DNA of 37,284 bases, from the NCBI GenBank assembly GCA_003216175.1, contig QCJG01000012.1, positions 1 through 37,284 of the forward strand, read 5' to 3'. The first letter of the stretch is position 1, and each line of letters begins with the position of its first letter. Source of the DNA: Prochlorococcus sp. AG-409-A10 (GTDB lineage Bacteria; Cyanobacteriota; Cyanobacteriia; PCC-6307; Cyanobiaceae). The position numbers and the translations under genes were made by a program. The notes beneath the pieces were generated by a model that saw nothing but the letters and a program-made list of their open reading frames with translations, did not search any database and was not told the DNA's origin. Of the stretch, positions 26,547-34,366 are shown piece by piece.

Positions 26547-26942
26547 ATGAAAAACGTTCCAAACTCCAAATTAGGAAATCTTTATAGAGAACACATAAAC
26601 CTTATATTAAAAAAAGATATTAAGGGTTTATTAAATCAGTATTCAAAAGATTCTGTTTTGATTTCTAGTTTTGAGAAAACCCCAAAATATTTCAGGGGAC
26701 ATAAAGAATTGGAAGAGCATTTTAAAGGGATATTAGGAATTAATGGGTTAGAGACAGATATTGCATTTTGGGGAGAAACAGAAAATCCAACAACATTAAT
26801 GATTGTTGAAGCAATAACAATGCAAACTGATCAGGGTGAAGCAAAAATGAGATTTGCCGATAGTTGGGTCCTAGATGATGAGGGTAAAATAAAAATACAT
26901 TTTGCTGGAATGACCCAATACCCAGATGGACAGGTAGCTTAA
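26547..26942 (+). CDS. Second NTF2-like/SnoaL-type protein
   Basis: 131 residues, same fold type as the preceding gene but divergent in sequence: LYREHINLILKKDIKGLLNQYSKDSVLISSF, then KYFRGHKELEEHFKGIL, and strands in MIVEAITMQTDQGEAKMRFADSWVL. The motif SVLISSF...GHKELEEHF is a typical NTF2-like signature (an RGxxxL helix after the first strands). The stop is 2 bp before the VOC start, so the genes are likely coupled. Function unknown. Confidence 0.7.
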   Translation: MKNVPNSKLGNLYREHINLILKKDIKGLLNQYSKDSVLISSFEKTPKYFRGHKELEEHFKGILGINGLETDIAFWGETENPTTLMIVEAITMQTDQGEAKMRFADSWVLDDEGKIKIHFAGMTQYPDGQVA

Positions 26943-26944
26943 TC

Positions 26945-27355
26945 ATGTTACAAATAGTCTCTCAACTCGCAATTACTTGCAAGGACCAGTCAATTACAGA
27001 AGATTGGTACGTAAAAAACTTTGGTTTTAAAAGAGCCAGAGTCGCGAAGCTTCCTGATGGGAAAGAAATAATATTTATAAAAATGGCAGATTCCTCTTTT
27101 TATTTAGAACTTTTTGAAGCGGATAAAGAAGCTCCAATTAAAGAAGCAACTAATGATGGTTATACCTTTCCAGGCTTCAGGCACTTAGCCTTTAAAGTTG
27201 AAAATGTTGATAACAAATTAAAAGAAATAGACAACTTGAATGTAACTTTAGGACCAATGAATTTTGATGATTTCATTCCAGGCTGGAGAACAGCATGGAT
27301 AAAGGATCCAGATGGAAGGATTATCGAAATCAGTCAAGGATTTGTTGATGAATAA
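26945..27355 (+). CDS. VOC/glyoxalase-fold protein
   Basis: 136 residues with two betaalphabetabetabeta modules. The candidate metal-binding set is Q7, E55, H80 and E128, matching the glyoxalase I pattern (Gln/His, Glu, His, Glu). WYVKNFGFKRARV, FRHLAFKVENVDNKLKEI and DPDGRIIEISQG are recognisable VOC features. It could act on a 2-oxo aldehyde or related product; the upstream decarboxylase would make an aldehyde. Last gene of the row, followed by a terminator. Confidence 0.8.
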   Translation: MLQIVSQLAITCKDQSITEDWYVKNFGFKRARVAKLPDGKEIIFIKMADSSFYLELFEADKEAPIKEATNDGYTFPGFRHLAFKVENVDNKLKEIDNLNVTLGPMNFDDFIPGWRTAWIKDPDGRIIEISQGFVDE

Positions 27356-27378
27356 ATGACATTTTCCTAATAAAATAT

Positions 27379-27411
27379 CTCAAAGAGAATAGATCATCTA
27401 CTCTCTTTGAG
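27379..27411 (+). terminator. Terminator after the VOC gene
   Basis: A 15-bp stem with one A-C mismatch (27379-27393 with 27397-27411) has a 3-base loop. It lies 23 bp after the stop and is followed within a few bases by a five-T run. Confidence 0.8.
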
Positions 27412-27493
27412 CAAAAATTTTTAGTTAATTTATTTTAATTAAAAGACGCAAGAGTTATTATCTCTTAAAATAAAAAAATATAAATATGTAGCT

Positions 27494-28129
27494 TTGAACA
27501 ACTCAATTATTTATCGTTCCTTTATTGAACTTATAGGCACTGCTATTCTTTCTGTAGCAATAATTACAGGCAAGAACTCATCACTAAGCATAGTTGAATC
27601 TTCTATTTTTATAGGCCTTACATTATGTTTTCTCATACATCTTTTTGGACGAATTAGTGGAGCTCATTTTAACCCTCTAGTTACTTTGATGTTTGTGCAA
27701 TTTCATAATGGGAATCATTGGTATAAAAAGAAATCGTTATTAGTTAACACAATACTATATATATTATTTCAACTAATTGGAGCTTCAATAGCCTTTTCAT
27801 TTTATCAAATTAGGGAAATAGATAATGCTTTAACAAGTGTTAATTTATTTAATGAAGGGTTGCTTACATTTATTTTTTTATCACTTATAAAAATTTGGAG
27901 TGAAGAAGGAAAAATCTGTCCTGAATCAAAACCATTATCTGGAATTGTTGTGGGTTTGGGTCTTATTCCAATATTAATTTTTGGTGGTTTAAACGCCTCA
28001 GGTTTACTAAATCCAGCCATCGCAATAGGAATATTTATTTCAGGAGCAAGTGGACTAAAGTCAATTTTATTTATAGAAATAATAATTCTAATGATGCTTT
28101 ATTTAACATCAAAAATAAAATACCAATAG
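27494..28129 (+). CDS. MIP-family channel (aquaporin/glycerol facilitator-like), atypical
   Basis: 211 residues from a TTG start, short of the usual 230-280 but with six hydrophobic segments and both half-repeats. The first pore motif is SGAHFNPLVTL (N60-P61-L62). The second is GLLNPAIAIG (N173-P174-A175). In the second, the arginine that normally follows NPA (the ar/R selectivity filter) is isoleucine (I176), which is unusual and suggests altered selectivity. No ATG lies near the N-terminus in this frame; the upstream ATG at 27486 reads into a stop. A membrane channel for water or small neutral solutes is expected. It is a single gene with a hairpin after it. Confidence 0.82.
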   Translation: MNNSIIYRSFIELIGTAILSVAIITGKNSSLSIVESSIFIGLTLCFLIHLFGRISGAHFNPLVTLMFVQFHNGNHWYKKKSLLVNTILYILFQLIGASIAFSFYQIREIDNALTSVNLFNEGLLTFIFLSLIKIWSEEGKICPESKPLSGIVVGLGLIPILIFGGLNASGLLNPAIAIGIFISGASGLKSILFIEIIILMMLYLTSKIKYQ

Positions 28130-28173
28130 ATAATTTAAACATAGTATGTTTATTTAGAATTAAAAGCAAAAAT

Positions 28174-28206
28174 AAAAACCCTAAAAAATATAAGTTAAGG
28201 TTTTTT
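28174..28206 (+). terminator. Terminator-like hairpin after the MIP channel gene
   Basis: AAAAACCCTAA pairs with TTAAGGTTTTT with one mismatch, across a ~10-base loop, and ends in a six-T run. It lies 45 bp past the stop. Confidence 0.55.
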
Positions 28207-28326
28207 CTAAAGAATATTTTGTTTGCTAGTATTTAATACATATTGTCTAAAAAACAGGAGAATAGTTATTCTTCGAGGTTCTTTGTTGCTACAGGTTCGG
28301 TTCAATTAGCAAAAAAGCAGTCCCAA

Positions 28327-28366
28327 TGAACTATGATAATATAAAAGTATTTTGAACTATGACAAT
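28327..28366 (+). repeat. Duplicated 14-base motif around a start codon
   Basis: TGAACTATGATAAT at 28327-28340 recurs at 28353-28366 with one base changed (C for T at position 11). Each copy contains an ATG. Only the second opens a long frame (28359); the first stops after three codons. Confidence 0.6.
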
Positions 28367-28502
28367 TTACAAATTAAAAGCAAAATTGGATCTAAATGTA
28401 GATGATATAGAATACGTACAAGATACAATCACTGAAGCAATAAATTCAATTAGTGCATGCGAGGATGTGATTTCTTTAGATCTAGAAATGAGCGAGAATT
28501 AG
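28359..28502 (+). CDS. Small acidic protein, unknown
   Basis: 47 residues from ATG: MTIYKLKAKLDLNVDDIEY, then helical EYVQDTITEAINSISACED and an acidic end. The composition is protein-like: hydrophobic residues with i/i+3/4 spacing and no odd codons. I do not recognise a family. It sits alone, upstream of the Mrp operon. A small genuine protein is more likely than not. Confidence 0.5.
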   Translation: MTIYKLKAKLDLNVDDIEYVQDTITEAINSISACEDVISLDLEMSEN

Positions 28503-28558
28503 ATTTGTAAATCTATTTGTTTCATTAGATATTCAATATGTTTATTCAGTTTTGTTTA

Positions 28559-28592
28559 TTTAGATAATTGCCTAATTTAATAATTATCTAAA
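28559..28592. promoter_or_regulatory. Inverted repeat upstream of the Mrp operon
   Basis: A perfect 11-bp stem (TTTAGATAATT with its complement) encloses a 12-base loop. It lies 57 bp after the small ORF stop and 152 bp before the Mrp start. It could be an AT-rich terminator without a T tract, or an operator. Confidence 0.5.
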
Positions 28593-28744
28593 TCATAATA
28601 TACTAATAAAATATCGTACAAGAAAATAATTGCAATACATAAAACCTCTATTCTTAATATTTTCTTCAGGCTCCTGAAATAAATATAAATTTTAAGCTTA
28701 GTATATCTATTTTTATATAAATTTATAATATTAGTATTAGCCAC

Positions 28745-29098
28745 ATGCATTTTGGGCAAGAACTAACAAGTCTTATATTGTTTTTTCCTCTTGTTGTATT
28801 AATAATAATTGGATGTTATGGATTAATTAATTCGAAGAATATTTTTAATGCTCTTTTCTCTCTAGATGTAATTGATACAGCTACTATTTCTCTTTTTGTT
28901 TTGATTGCTGCTTCTTCTGGACTGCAGACACCCATAACTGGTTTGCGGCGATATGCTAATTACGCAGATCCTTACCCTCAGGCTATTATTTTGACTGCAA
29001 TAGTTATTGGATTTGCAACTCAAGCTTTACTATCGGCAATTGCCTTAAGATTAAGTAGAAGTAATCCTCTACTTCGTTTTAAGGATTTGGAGGATTAA
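28745..29098 (+). CDS. mrpC: Mrp Na+/H+ antiporter subunit C (NuoK/MnhC-like)
   Basis: 117 residues with three membrane helices. The conserved MnhC/NuoK pattern is visible: IGCYGLINSKNIFNALFSLDVI and ADPYPQAIILTAIVIGFATQALLSAIAL near the C-terminus. It forms part of the inner-membrane Mrp antiporter complex, which exchanges Na+ for H+ and supports pH and salt homeostasis. First gene of a closely spaced operon: the next start follows 1 bp after the stop. Confidence 0.92.
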   Translation: MHFGQELTSLILFFPLVVLIIIGCYGLINSKNIFNALFSLDVIDTATISLFVLIAASSGLQTPITGLRRYANYADPYPQAIILTAIVIGFATQALLSAIALRLSRSNPLLRFKDLED

Positions 29099-29099
29099 T

Positions 29100-30599
29100 A
29101 TGAATGTAAATATTATATTAACTTGTTTGATATTCTTCCCTATAATTATAGGTTTTTTGGGTTGTCTATTCCCAAATAAATTCTTTTTTGTTGGAGTTTT
29201 TTCATTATTAGTTAGTAGCGTACTAAGTTTTTTAGGTCTCTTAAATGGGTTTAATGAATCATTTGTACTAGTAAATCAAGGTGGCATATTACTATCCTTT
29301 GATAAGTTTAGCTTGCCTTTAATATTTGGGACATCAATTGTTTTACTGATTACTTTCTCTCTCAGAAAAAAGTATTTTTCTCATTATTTTTATCAAATAT
29401 CGCTAGTTTTATTTTCAGCTTTATCAATTTGCTTCATAGCAAAAGACTTAATAAGTATATATATAGCTCTTGAGTTGACTGGTTTTTGTGCTTTTCTATT
29501 GATAGCAGACAAGAATACTAATAAATCATTATTCCAGTCATTCCAATATTTAATAGGTGGCGGATTGGCAATGCTTATTTATTTGATTGGAGTGATTCAG
29601 GCATTCACATATACCGGTTCTTTTGCACTTGACGACCTTTCCTTGGCTCCTAGTACAGCACTTTGTCTTATTGTTGCAGGTTTATTAACTAAATCGGGGA
29701 TATTTCTGTGCGGTATTTGGGTACCTAATATTTATACAAATGCTTCTATACAATCTTCATCAATACTTTCAGGTTGTGTTACTTGTGCAGGAATAGCTCC
29801 TATTTCAAGAATGAGTCAAATACTTACTCCAATTAGTAATTCTATGATTGTTATTGGCGTACTAAGTGCAATATTGGCAGCAATATTGGCAATATTTGAA
29901 ACTGATGATGGTAGGACATTAGGATGGAGTTCAGTATCTCAATTAGGCATATCAATACTTTCACCTTCTTATGCGTGCCTTTATGTTATGCAGCACGGTA
30001 TTTGCAAATGTCTTTTATTTAATACATTAAATGAGAATTCAGATTCACAAATAAAAAATGGATTAATAAAAAACAATGATTCGATATCATATCATCAGGA
30101 TTTAATCGGACTAATTACATTTATTATTGCAGGTCTTTCTATTGCTGGCTTCCCATTTATTGCAGGATTTACAACTAAAACTCTATTAAAATACGATTTA
30201 CCTTCATCTGCTCAACTCATAGTTTCAACATCTGCTTTACTTACCTCAGCCATTTACGTGAAATTAATAATCTCAAAATTAAAAAGATTTAGATTTGCTT
30301 ATTATAAAAAAACACCATCTATCAATATAAAATCAATATTAAACCAAAATAATTTAATTTTGATTTTTTGTATTTTATTTCTAATTTCTACCTCATTTCT
30401 ACGTTTTGATTTGTTTAAAACAATTTATATTACCAACAGCCTTTCTGCATTATTTATTGGTGGAATATTATATCTATGTGTTATGGGTATAGAAAAAAAT
30501 ATTGAATCATCTAATATAAGAAAGACAATTGATATAATTGGCGCACCTTTTATTGTTGCAGCAATTCTGCTGGCAAATTTGACTTATTTTAAATTATGA
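29100..30599 (+). CDS. mrpD: Mrp antiporter subunit D (NuoM/N-like)
   Basis: 499 residues, about 13-14 membrane helices, typical length. It carries the NuoL/M/N proton-channel core: ISIYIALELTGFCAFLLIAD (the conserved Glu), YLIGGGLAMLIYLIG and LLTKSGIFLCGIWVPNIYT (the conserved Lys). This is the only antiporter-type large subunit in the operon; other cyanobacterial clusters usually have two. The stop overlaps the next start by ATGA. Confidence 0.93.
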   Translation: MNVNIILTCLIFFPIIIGFLGCLFPNKFFFVGVFSLLVSSVLSFLGLLNGFNESFVLVNQGGILLSFDKFSLPLIFGTSIVLLITFSLRKKYFSHYFYQISLVLFSALSICFIAKDLISIYIALELTGFCAFLLIADKNTNKSLFQSFQYLIGGGLAMLIYLIGVIQAFTYTGSFALDDLSLAPSTALCLIVAGLLTKSGIFLCGIWVPNIYTNASIQSSSILSGCVTCAGIAPISRMSQILTPISNSMIVIGVLSAILAAILAIFETDDGRTLGWSSVSQLGISILSPSYACLYVMQHGICKCLLFNTLNENSDSQIKNGLIKNNDSISYHQDLIGLITFIIAGLSIAGFPFIAGFTTKTLLKYDLPSSAQLIVSTSALLTSAIYVKLIISKLKRFRFAYYKKTPSINIKSILNQNNLILIFCILFLISTSFLRFDLFKTIYITNSLSALFIGGILYLCVMGIEKNIESSNIRKTIDIIGAPFIVAAILLANLTYFKL

Positions 30600-31009
30600 C
30601 TATTACACGTTATATAAAATTTTTAATAACAATTATTTTTAGAACATTTGTATGGACGCTTATCACCTCAAATTTCAGTTACTTTAATATTTTATTTGGT
30701 TTAGTTGTCTCCTCAATAATACCTGTAGGAAAGTTTGAAAAAATCGATTTATTTTTAGTAATTAATCAAATTTTTGTCACTATCATGATTATACCCCAGT
30801 CATTATTGGAGACCTTAAATTTAATTTTAATAAGAAAGCCTTGTGACTCATTTATTCAGCAAAAATCTGTTGTCTCATCGAATGGATCTCAATTCATTAA
30901 TTTTATTGATTTGCTAAGAATTACAATTACACCATTGAGTCTTGTAACTAGAAGAATAGACAATAAATCATGGAGAGTACACATCATAAAAGAAACCAAA
31001 AATAATTAA
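30596..31009 (+). CDS. mrpE: Mrp antiporter subunit E (MnhE)
   Basis: 137 residues. Hydrophobic N-terminal helices (about 5-70) precede a C-terminal soluble part with FINFIDLLRITITPLSLVTRR and WRVHII, the MnhE pattern (TxxPG/TxxLS region). It overlaps mrpD by 4 bp (ATGA), pointing to translational coupling, and is separated from mrpF by 2 bp. Confidence 0.87.
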   Translation: MTITRYIKFLITIIFRTFVWTLITSNFSYFNILFGLVVSSIIPVGKFEKIDLFLVINQIFVTIMIIPQSLLETLNLILIRKPCDSFIQQKSVVSSNGSQFINFIDLLRITITPLSLVTRRIDNKSWRVHIIKETKNN

Positions 31010-31011
31010 TT

Positions 31012-31323
31012 ATGTATAACAACGTATTCACATTTTTAGTAACAGACTTTAATAGTAGTCAGATAAATAATATAGACTTAGTAATCATTTACACGATGTT
31101 AATTTGTTGTTTAATGCCTATGATTTCAATAGCACGTTCTAATGAAATACTAAGTCAAATAGCATCATCCTCCAGTTTTGGATCTAAAATAGCAATGTTA
31201 ATTATATCATATGCTGTTTTCATTGGTGACTGGTCTATTGGCTCGATAGGTACAACTATTTTAATCGTAGGAGATGCTGGTTTGATTGCATTAACTCTTT
31301 TATATGGTTCTAATAGAAACTAA
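31012..31323 (+). CDS. mrpF: Mrp antiporter subunit F (MnhF)
   Basis: 103 residues with three helices and the MnhF signature around PMISIARSNEILSQI and SYAVFIGDWSIGSIGTTILIVGDAG. A small membrane subunit of the Mrp complex. Fits its place between E and G; 2 bp to the next start. Confidence 0.85.
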   Translation: MYNNVFTFLVTDFNSSQINNIDLVIIYTMLICCLMPMISIARSNEILSQIASSSSFGSKIAMLIISYAVFIGDWSIGSIGTTILIVGDAGLIALTLLYGSNRN

Positions 31324-31325
31324 CT

Positions 31326-31595
31326 ATGCAACTTTTATTTTCTTATTTATTAGCTTTTATTGGATTGTTTCTATGGATTTGGGGTACGACTCCTTTGATA
31401 ACTCATAAAGGTCATCTTTTATATAAATTACATACTCTGACTGTTTCAGATACGGTAGGTTCGATTATTATTCTTTTATCCTTTATAGTTAGAGCCCCTA
31501 ATAAATGGCCAATATTTTTAATTGCAATATTTTCTCTAGCAATTTGGAATACTGTATTTGGTTATTTATTGGGCTCATTATCAGATAAAAAATGA
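31326..31595 (+). CDS. mrpG: Mrp antiporter subunit G (MnhG)
   Basis: 89 residues, three helices. KLHTLTVSDTVGSIIILLSFIV matches the MnhG motif (RLHaxxkxxTlG). Overlaps the next gene by ATGA. Confidence 0.88.
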   Translation: MQLLFSYLLAFIGLFLWIWGTTPLITHKGHLLYKLHTLTVSDTVGSIIILLSFIVRAPNKWPIFLIAIFSLAIWNTVFGYLLGSLSDKK

Positions 31596-32116
31596 CTAAT
31601 ATTCAAATCGCTACTTTGCTACCTTTTGAGTTTCTACTACCAATAATTGGTATATTATTAATCAGAAATCAATCTCCAATACAAGGCTTAATTTATAGAT
31701 CCTTTTTGGGCTCAACCGCTGCACTTATTTACTCACTTCTTGGAGCACCTGATGTCGCACTTACAGAAGTACTTGTAGGAACATTACTATCAACACTTCT
31801 CTATATAATAGCTATAAAAGGTTGTTACTCTGTAATAATTTTAGTTGAAAATGACTCAGTGCTTAATAATTCTTTGGAAAATGATTTGCATCTTTTATTT
31901 TCTGAGTTGAACTTTAATATTGTTTTCAAGCAAGTTAAAGTTATAAAAAAAGTCGGTTCTGGTAATGTTGATTGGGATAACACCAACGTACTTAATGGTT
32001 CTCCTCATGCAGCCTTGATAGGTAATGATTTATTAGTAGAGTCTCCTATACTAAGAGAAGAATTACTTTCAACTAATACAATTAAAAATTTATCTATAAA
32101 TATCATAAACACATGA
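31592..32116 (+). CDS. Mrp antiporter MbhD/DUF4040-like subunit (short MrpA-type)
   Basis: 174 residues. Three helices with SPIQGLIYRSFLGSTAALIYSLLGAPDVALTEVLVGTLLSTLL match the DUF4040/MbhD region, which in group 1 Mrp systems is the C-terminal part of the large MrpA. Here it stands alone, without the N-terminal NuoL-like portion. The soluble C-terminal ~70 residues are of unknown role. Overlaps both neighbours by 4 bp. Confidence 0.82.
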   Translation: MTNIQIATLLPFEFLLPIIGILLIRNQSPIQGLIYRSFLGSTAALIYSLLGAPDVALTEVLVGTLLSTLLYIIAIKGCYSVIILVENDSVLNNSLENDLHLLFSELNFNIVFKQVKVIKKVGSGNVDWDNTNVLNGSPHAALIGNDLLVESPILREELLSTNTIKNLSINIINT

Positions 32117-32814
32117 CTAACACAATAACTAAAGCTAATAGATATGAATTAGTTAAATCTCTCTTATATTTGTCAGCAATATCTTCTGTAATGATTATTC
32201 TTCTATTTTCTAATAATGATATAGAAGTCAGAAATACAGAAAATATCGTAAATTATCTATCTGAAATAACCTTAATACCAAATACAGTTACCTCTGTAAT
32301 ACTTGGCACTAGGCTCTTCGATACAATTGGTGAGGTAACTGTTTTTACAATTGCTGGATTAGGAGTAAAAATATTATTAGCGCATGAGAAATCAGAAAAA
32401 TCATTAACTGCTATTAAGGACCCAACCTTAATTTCTCTATTAGATTTTGCAGCATTATTATCTTCATTTTTGTGCTTCGAATTAGCAATTAGAGGTCATT
32501 TATCTCCCGGTGGTGGTTTTGCATCTGGGGTTGCAGGTGCTACATCTATTACTTTATTAATGATCACTGGTCGTCTAAAAAGATTGGAAAGAATCTATTC
32601 CAATTATCAAGTTATAAGTTTAGAAAAGATAGCAGTAATTGCTTTTATCCTATTATCAATAATCAGCTTTGCTTCTTATTCACCGTTATTGTCATTCATT
32701 TCTCTTCCACAGAACTTAATAATCCCTATTCTTAATATTATTTGTGCATTTAAAGTAACTGTTGGTACTTGGTCAATTATCAGACTGTTTATTATTAAAC
32801 GTGGTATTTTATAA
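32113..32814 (+). CDS. mrpB: MbhE-MnhB fused Mrp subunit (MrpB)
   Basis: 233 residues. An N-terminal MbhE-like segment with TRLFDTIGEVTVFTIAGLGVKIL precedes a MnhB domain with AIRGHLSPGGGFASGVAGATSITLLM, the invariant GH-x-PGGGF motif. It completes the Mrp complex in the inner membrane. The fusion of the former MrpA C-terminal piece to MrpB is a known variant. 2 bp separate it from the K+ channel gene. Confidence 0.88.
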   Translation: MTNTITKANRYELVKSLLYLSAISSVMIILLFSNNDIEVRNTENIVNYLSEITLIPNTVTSVILGTRLFDTIGEVTVFTIAGLGVKILLAHEKSEKSLTAIKDPTLISLLDFAALLSSFLCFELAIRGHLSPGGGFASGVAGATSITLLMITGRLKRLERIYSNYQVISLEKIAVIAFILLSIISFASYSPLLSFISLPQNLIIPILNIICAFKVTVGTWSIIRLFIIKRGIL

Positions 32815-32816
32815 TT

Positions 32817-33566
32817 ATGTATAAATATAGTGACCAATGGTATTTTGGTGATTATTTAGAGTCATTGCCAGGTAAAAATTACAATTATATAGTTTATTTC
32901 GTAACTATTCTATTATTCATTGAGATTGCGGTAAGTACTGAATCAACTTTAATTAACAGTCAAACTACTCTGCTATTAGATTTTTTTCTTAATTTAATTG
33001 AGTTGTTTTTTATATCTGATTATATTGGTAAGATATTAAATACATGGTCTAAAAAGGAATACAAGGTTAATTTATTAATTTTTATATTTTTTAAACCACG
33101 ATCTTTCTTTGACTTTTCATCTCTTATTTTATTGACTACAGGCATTTTCAGCACAGAATCACCTGTAGTAATTACCGCATATATTCTAAAAACTATATTC
33201 AATATCTATGACTCTAAACTTAGAGTAGCAATGAAAAGACTAGCATTTATATTTTTTTCTAATCCAACTAAAACCTTTTTCCCTATTGGAATACTTTCGA
33301 TACTAACATACCTATTTGCATCAACAATGTATGTTATTGAAAAAAATAATGATCCTGAACATTTTGGTTCCATAATAAGATCTCTATGGTTTTCAGTAGT
33401 GAGTGTTACAACTATTGGTTACGGAGATGTAACTCCTACAAGTGTTTTAGGCAAATTAATATCAACATTATTTGGTATCTTAGGTATCTTGTGTATTGCT
33501 TTACTTACTGCAAATATTGTCGATATGGATAATAAGTATAATCAAAAGATACAAGAGCAAGAGTAA
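32817..33566 (+). CDS. Voltage-gated-like K+ channel
   Basis: 249 residues. Four weaker helices (~25-130) resemble a voltage-sensor-like bundle with a poorly charged S4. They precede a pore module: a pore helix SLWFSVVSVTT and the selectivity filter TIGYGD (199-204), followed by an inner helix LGKLISTLFGILGILCIALLTANIV. No cytoplasmic RCK/TrkA domain is present; the C-tail is short and charged. It is the last gene of the Mrp operon, 2 bp after mrpB. K+ conductance may balance charge during Na+/H+ exchange. Confidence 0.9.
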   Translation: MYKYSDQWYFGDYLESLPGKNYNYIVYFVTILLFIEIAVSTESTLINSQTTLLLDFFLNLIELFFISDYIGKILNTWSKKEYKVNLLIFIFFKPRSFFDFSSLILLTTGIFSTESPVVITAYILKTIFNIYDSKLRVAMKRLAFIFFSNPTKTFFPIGILSILTYLFASTMYVIEKNNDPEHFGSIIRSLWFSVVSVTTIGYGDVTPTSVLGKLISTLFGILGILCIALLTANIVDMDNKYNQKIQEQE

Positions 33567-33652
33567 TATTTTCAAAAATCTTACATTGTATTTTTAATTA
33601 CATTGTAATTTGTAATATAAGGATTATGCTGGTTTTCTATAATTGAGTTTAA

Positions 33653-34366
33653 ATGAAATCTATAAACCATATACTTGACGCAGGTACACCATTTGAAATA
33701 GTCAAATATTATTTGAGCTCCTATTCTAAATTAATTGATATTTATAAATTTGGTTGGGGTAGCTCATTAATTGATCCTGAATTTCAGATGAAAAAAGACT
33801 TTTGCGATACTAATGATATTATTCCTGTCCTCGGTGGAACGATGTTTGAATATTATTATTATAAAGATAATCTCTTAACTTTTAAAGAATATCTTAAATC
33901 ACATAATCTTAAATGGGTTGAATTAAGTAGAGGTACTATTGATATACCTGATCAAGAATATTATGAGCTGGTAACAGAATATTCTGAAGATTTTAATGTT
34001 ATGAGTGAAATAGGAAGAAAGCATGATAATAACTTACCATTATTAACTTCAAAGGATTGGCTTGAACAATCATTATGCTCTTTAAAGGCTGGAGCTGAAA
34101 TTATAATATTAGAATCCAGAGAGTCCGGCAAGGCAGGTATAGCCAATGAAGATGGTACTTTGAAAAAAGATATTTTAAATGAGGTTTTATCAGAGATAGA
34201 TTTAAATATGATACTTTTCGAAGCGCCAACAAAAAAGATACAATCTTATTTAATAAATAACTATGGTTCTGAAGTTAATTTAGGTAATATTAGTCTACAA
34301 AATATACTGCCTGTTCATGCATTGCGTAAAAAACTTAGATCTGACACATTAATAGAAAATGAATAA
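33653..34366 (+). CDS. comA: Phosphosulfolactate synthase family protein (ComA/Hsa32-like)
   Basis: 237 residues, close to the family's usual 240-260. TIM-barrel landmarks of the family are present: ILDAGTPFEIVKYY, IYKFGWGSSLI (K32), PVLGGTMFEYYY, WVELSRGTIDIPD, FNVMSEIGRK, LKAGAEIIILESRESGKAG, ILFEAPTKKIQSYL, VNLGNISLQ, and LRKKLRSDT at the end. In methanogens and some bacteria this enzyme adds sulfite to phosphoenolpyruvate to give (2R)-phospho-3-sulfolactate. Plant Hsa32 heat-stress proteins are homologous, so catalytic function is not certain. It heads a four-gene unit (8-bp overlap with the VOC gene) containing a solute-binding protein and an SDF transporter. No ComB phosphatase is in view. 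Confidence 0.85.
   Translation: MKSINHILDAGTPFEIVKYYLSSYSKLIDIYKFGWGSSLIDPEFQMKKDFCDTNDIIPVLGGTMFEYYYYKDNLLTFKEYLKSHNLKWVELSRGTIDIPDQEYYELVTEYSEDFNVMSEIGRKHDNNLPLLTSKDWLEQSLCSLKAGAEIIILESRESGKAGIANEDGTLKKDILNEVLSEIDLNMILFEAPTKKIQSYLINNYGSEVNLGNISLQNILPVHALRKKLRSDTLIENE

Larger units (their letters stand above)
28130..28744. other. Intergenic region between the MIP gene and the Mrp operon
   Basis: 615 bp. It contains a hairpin after the MIP gene, one small ORF (28359-28502), a duplicated 14-base motif and an inverted repeat (28559-28592). It must also hold the Mrp operon promoter, which I cannot place with confidence. Confidence 0.6.

Noticed and set aside
28240-28340. Possible tRNA or small RNA (GGTTCGGTTC-like segment near 28295)
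   Set aside because: Resembles a T-arm only superficially; no acceptor or anticodon stem pairs with it.
28577-28759. 60-codon minus-strand ORF upstream of mrpC
   Set aside because: Composition is Tyr/Ile/Lys-rich with no motif, and it overlaps the mrpC start; likely an AT-rich spurious frame.
33575-33640. Repeated TTACATTGTA-like blocks before the ComA-type gene
   Set aside because: Short AT-rich blocks, expected by chance here; no stable hairpin or known operator.
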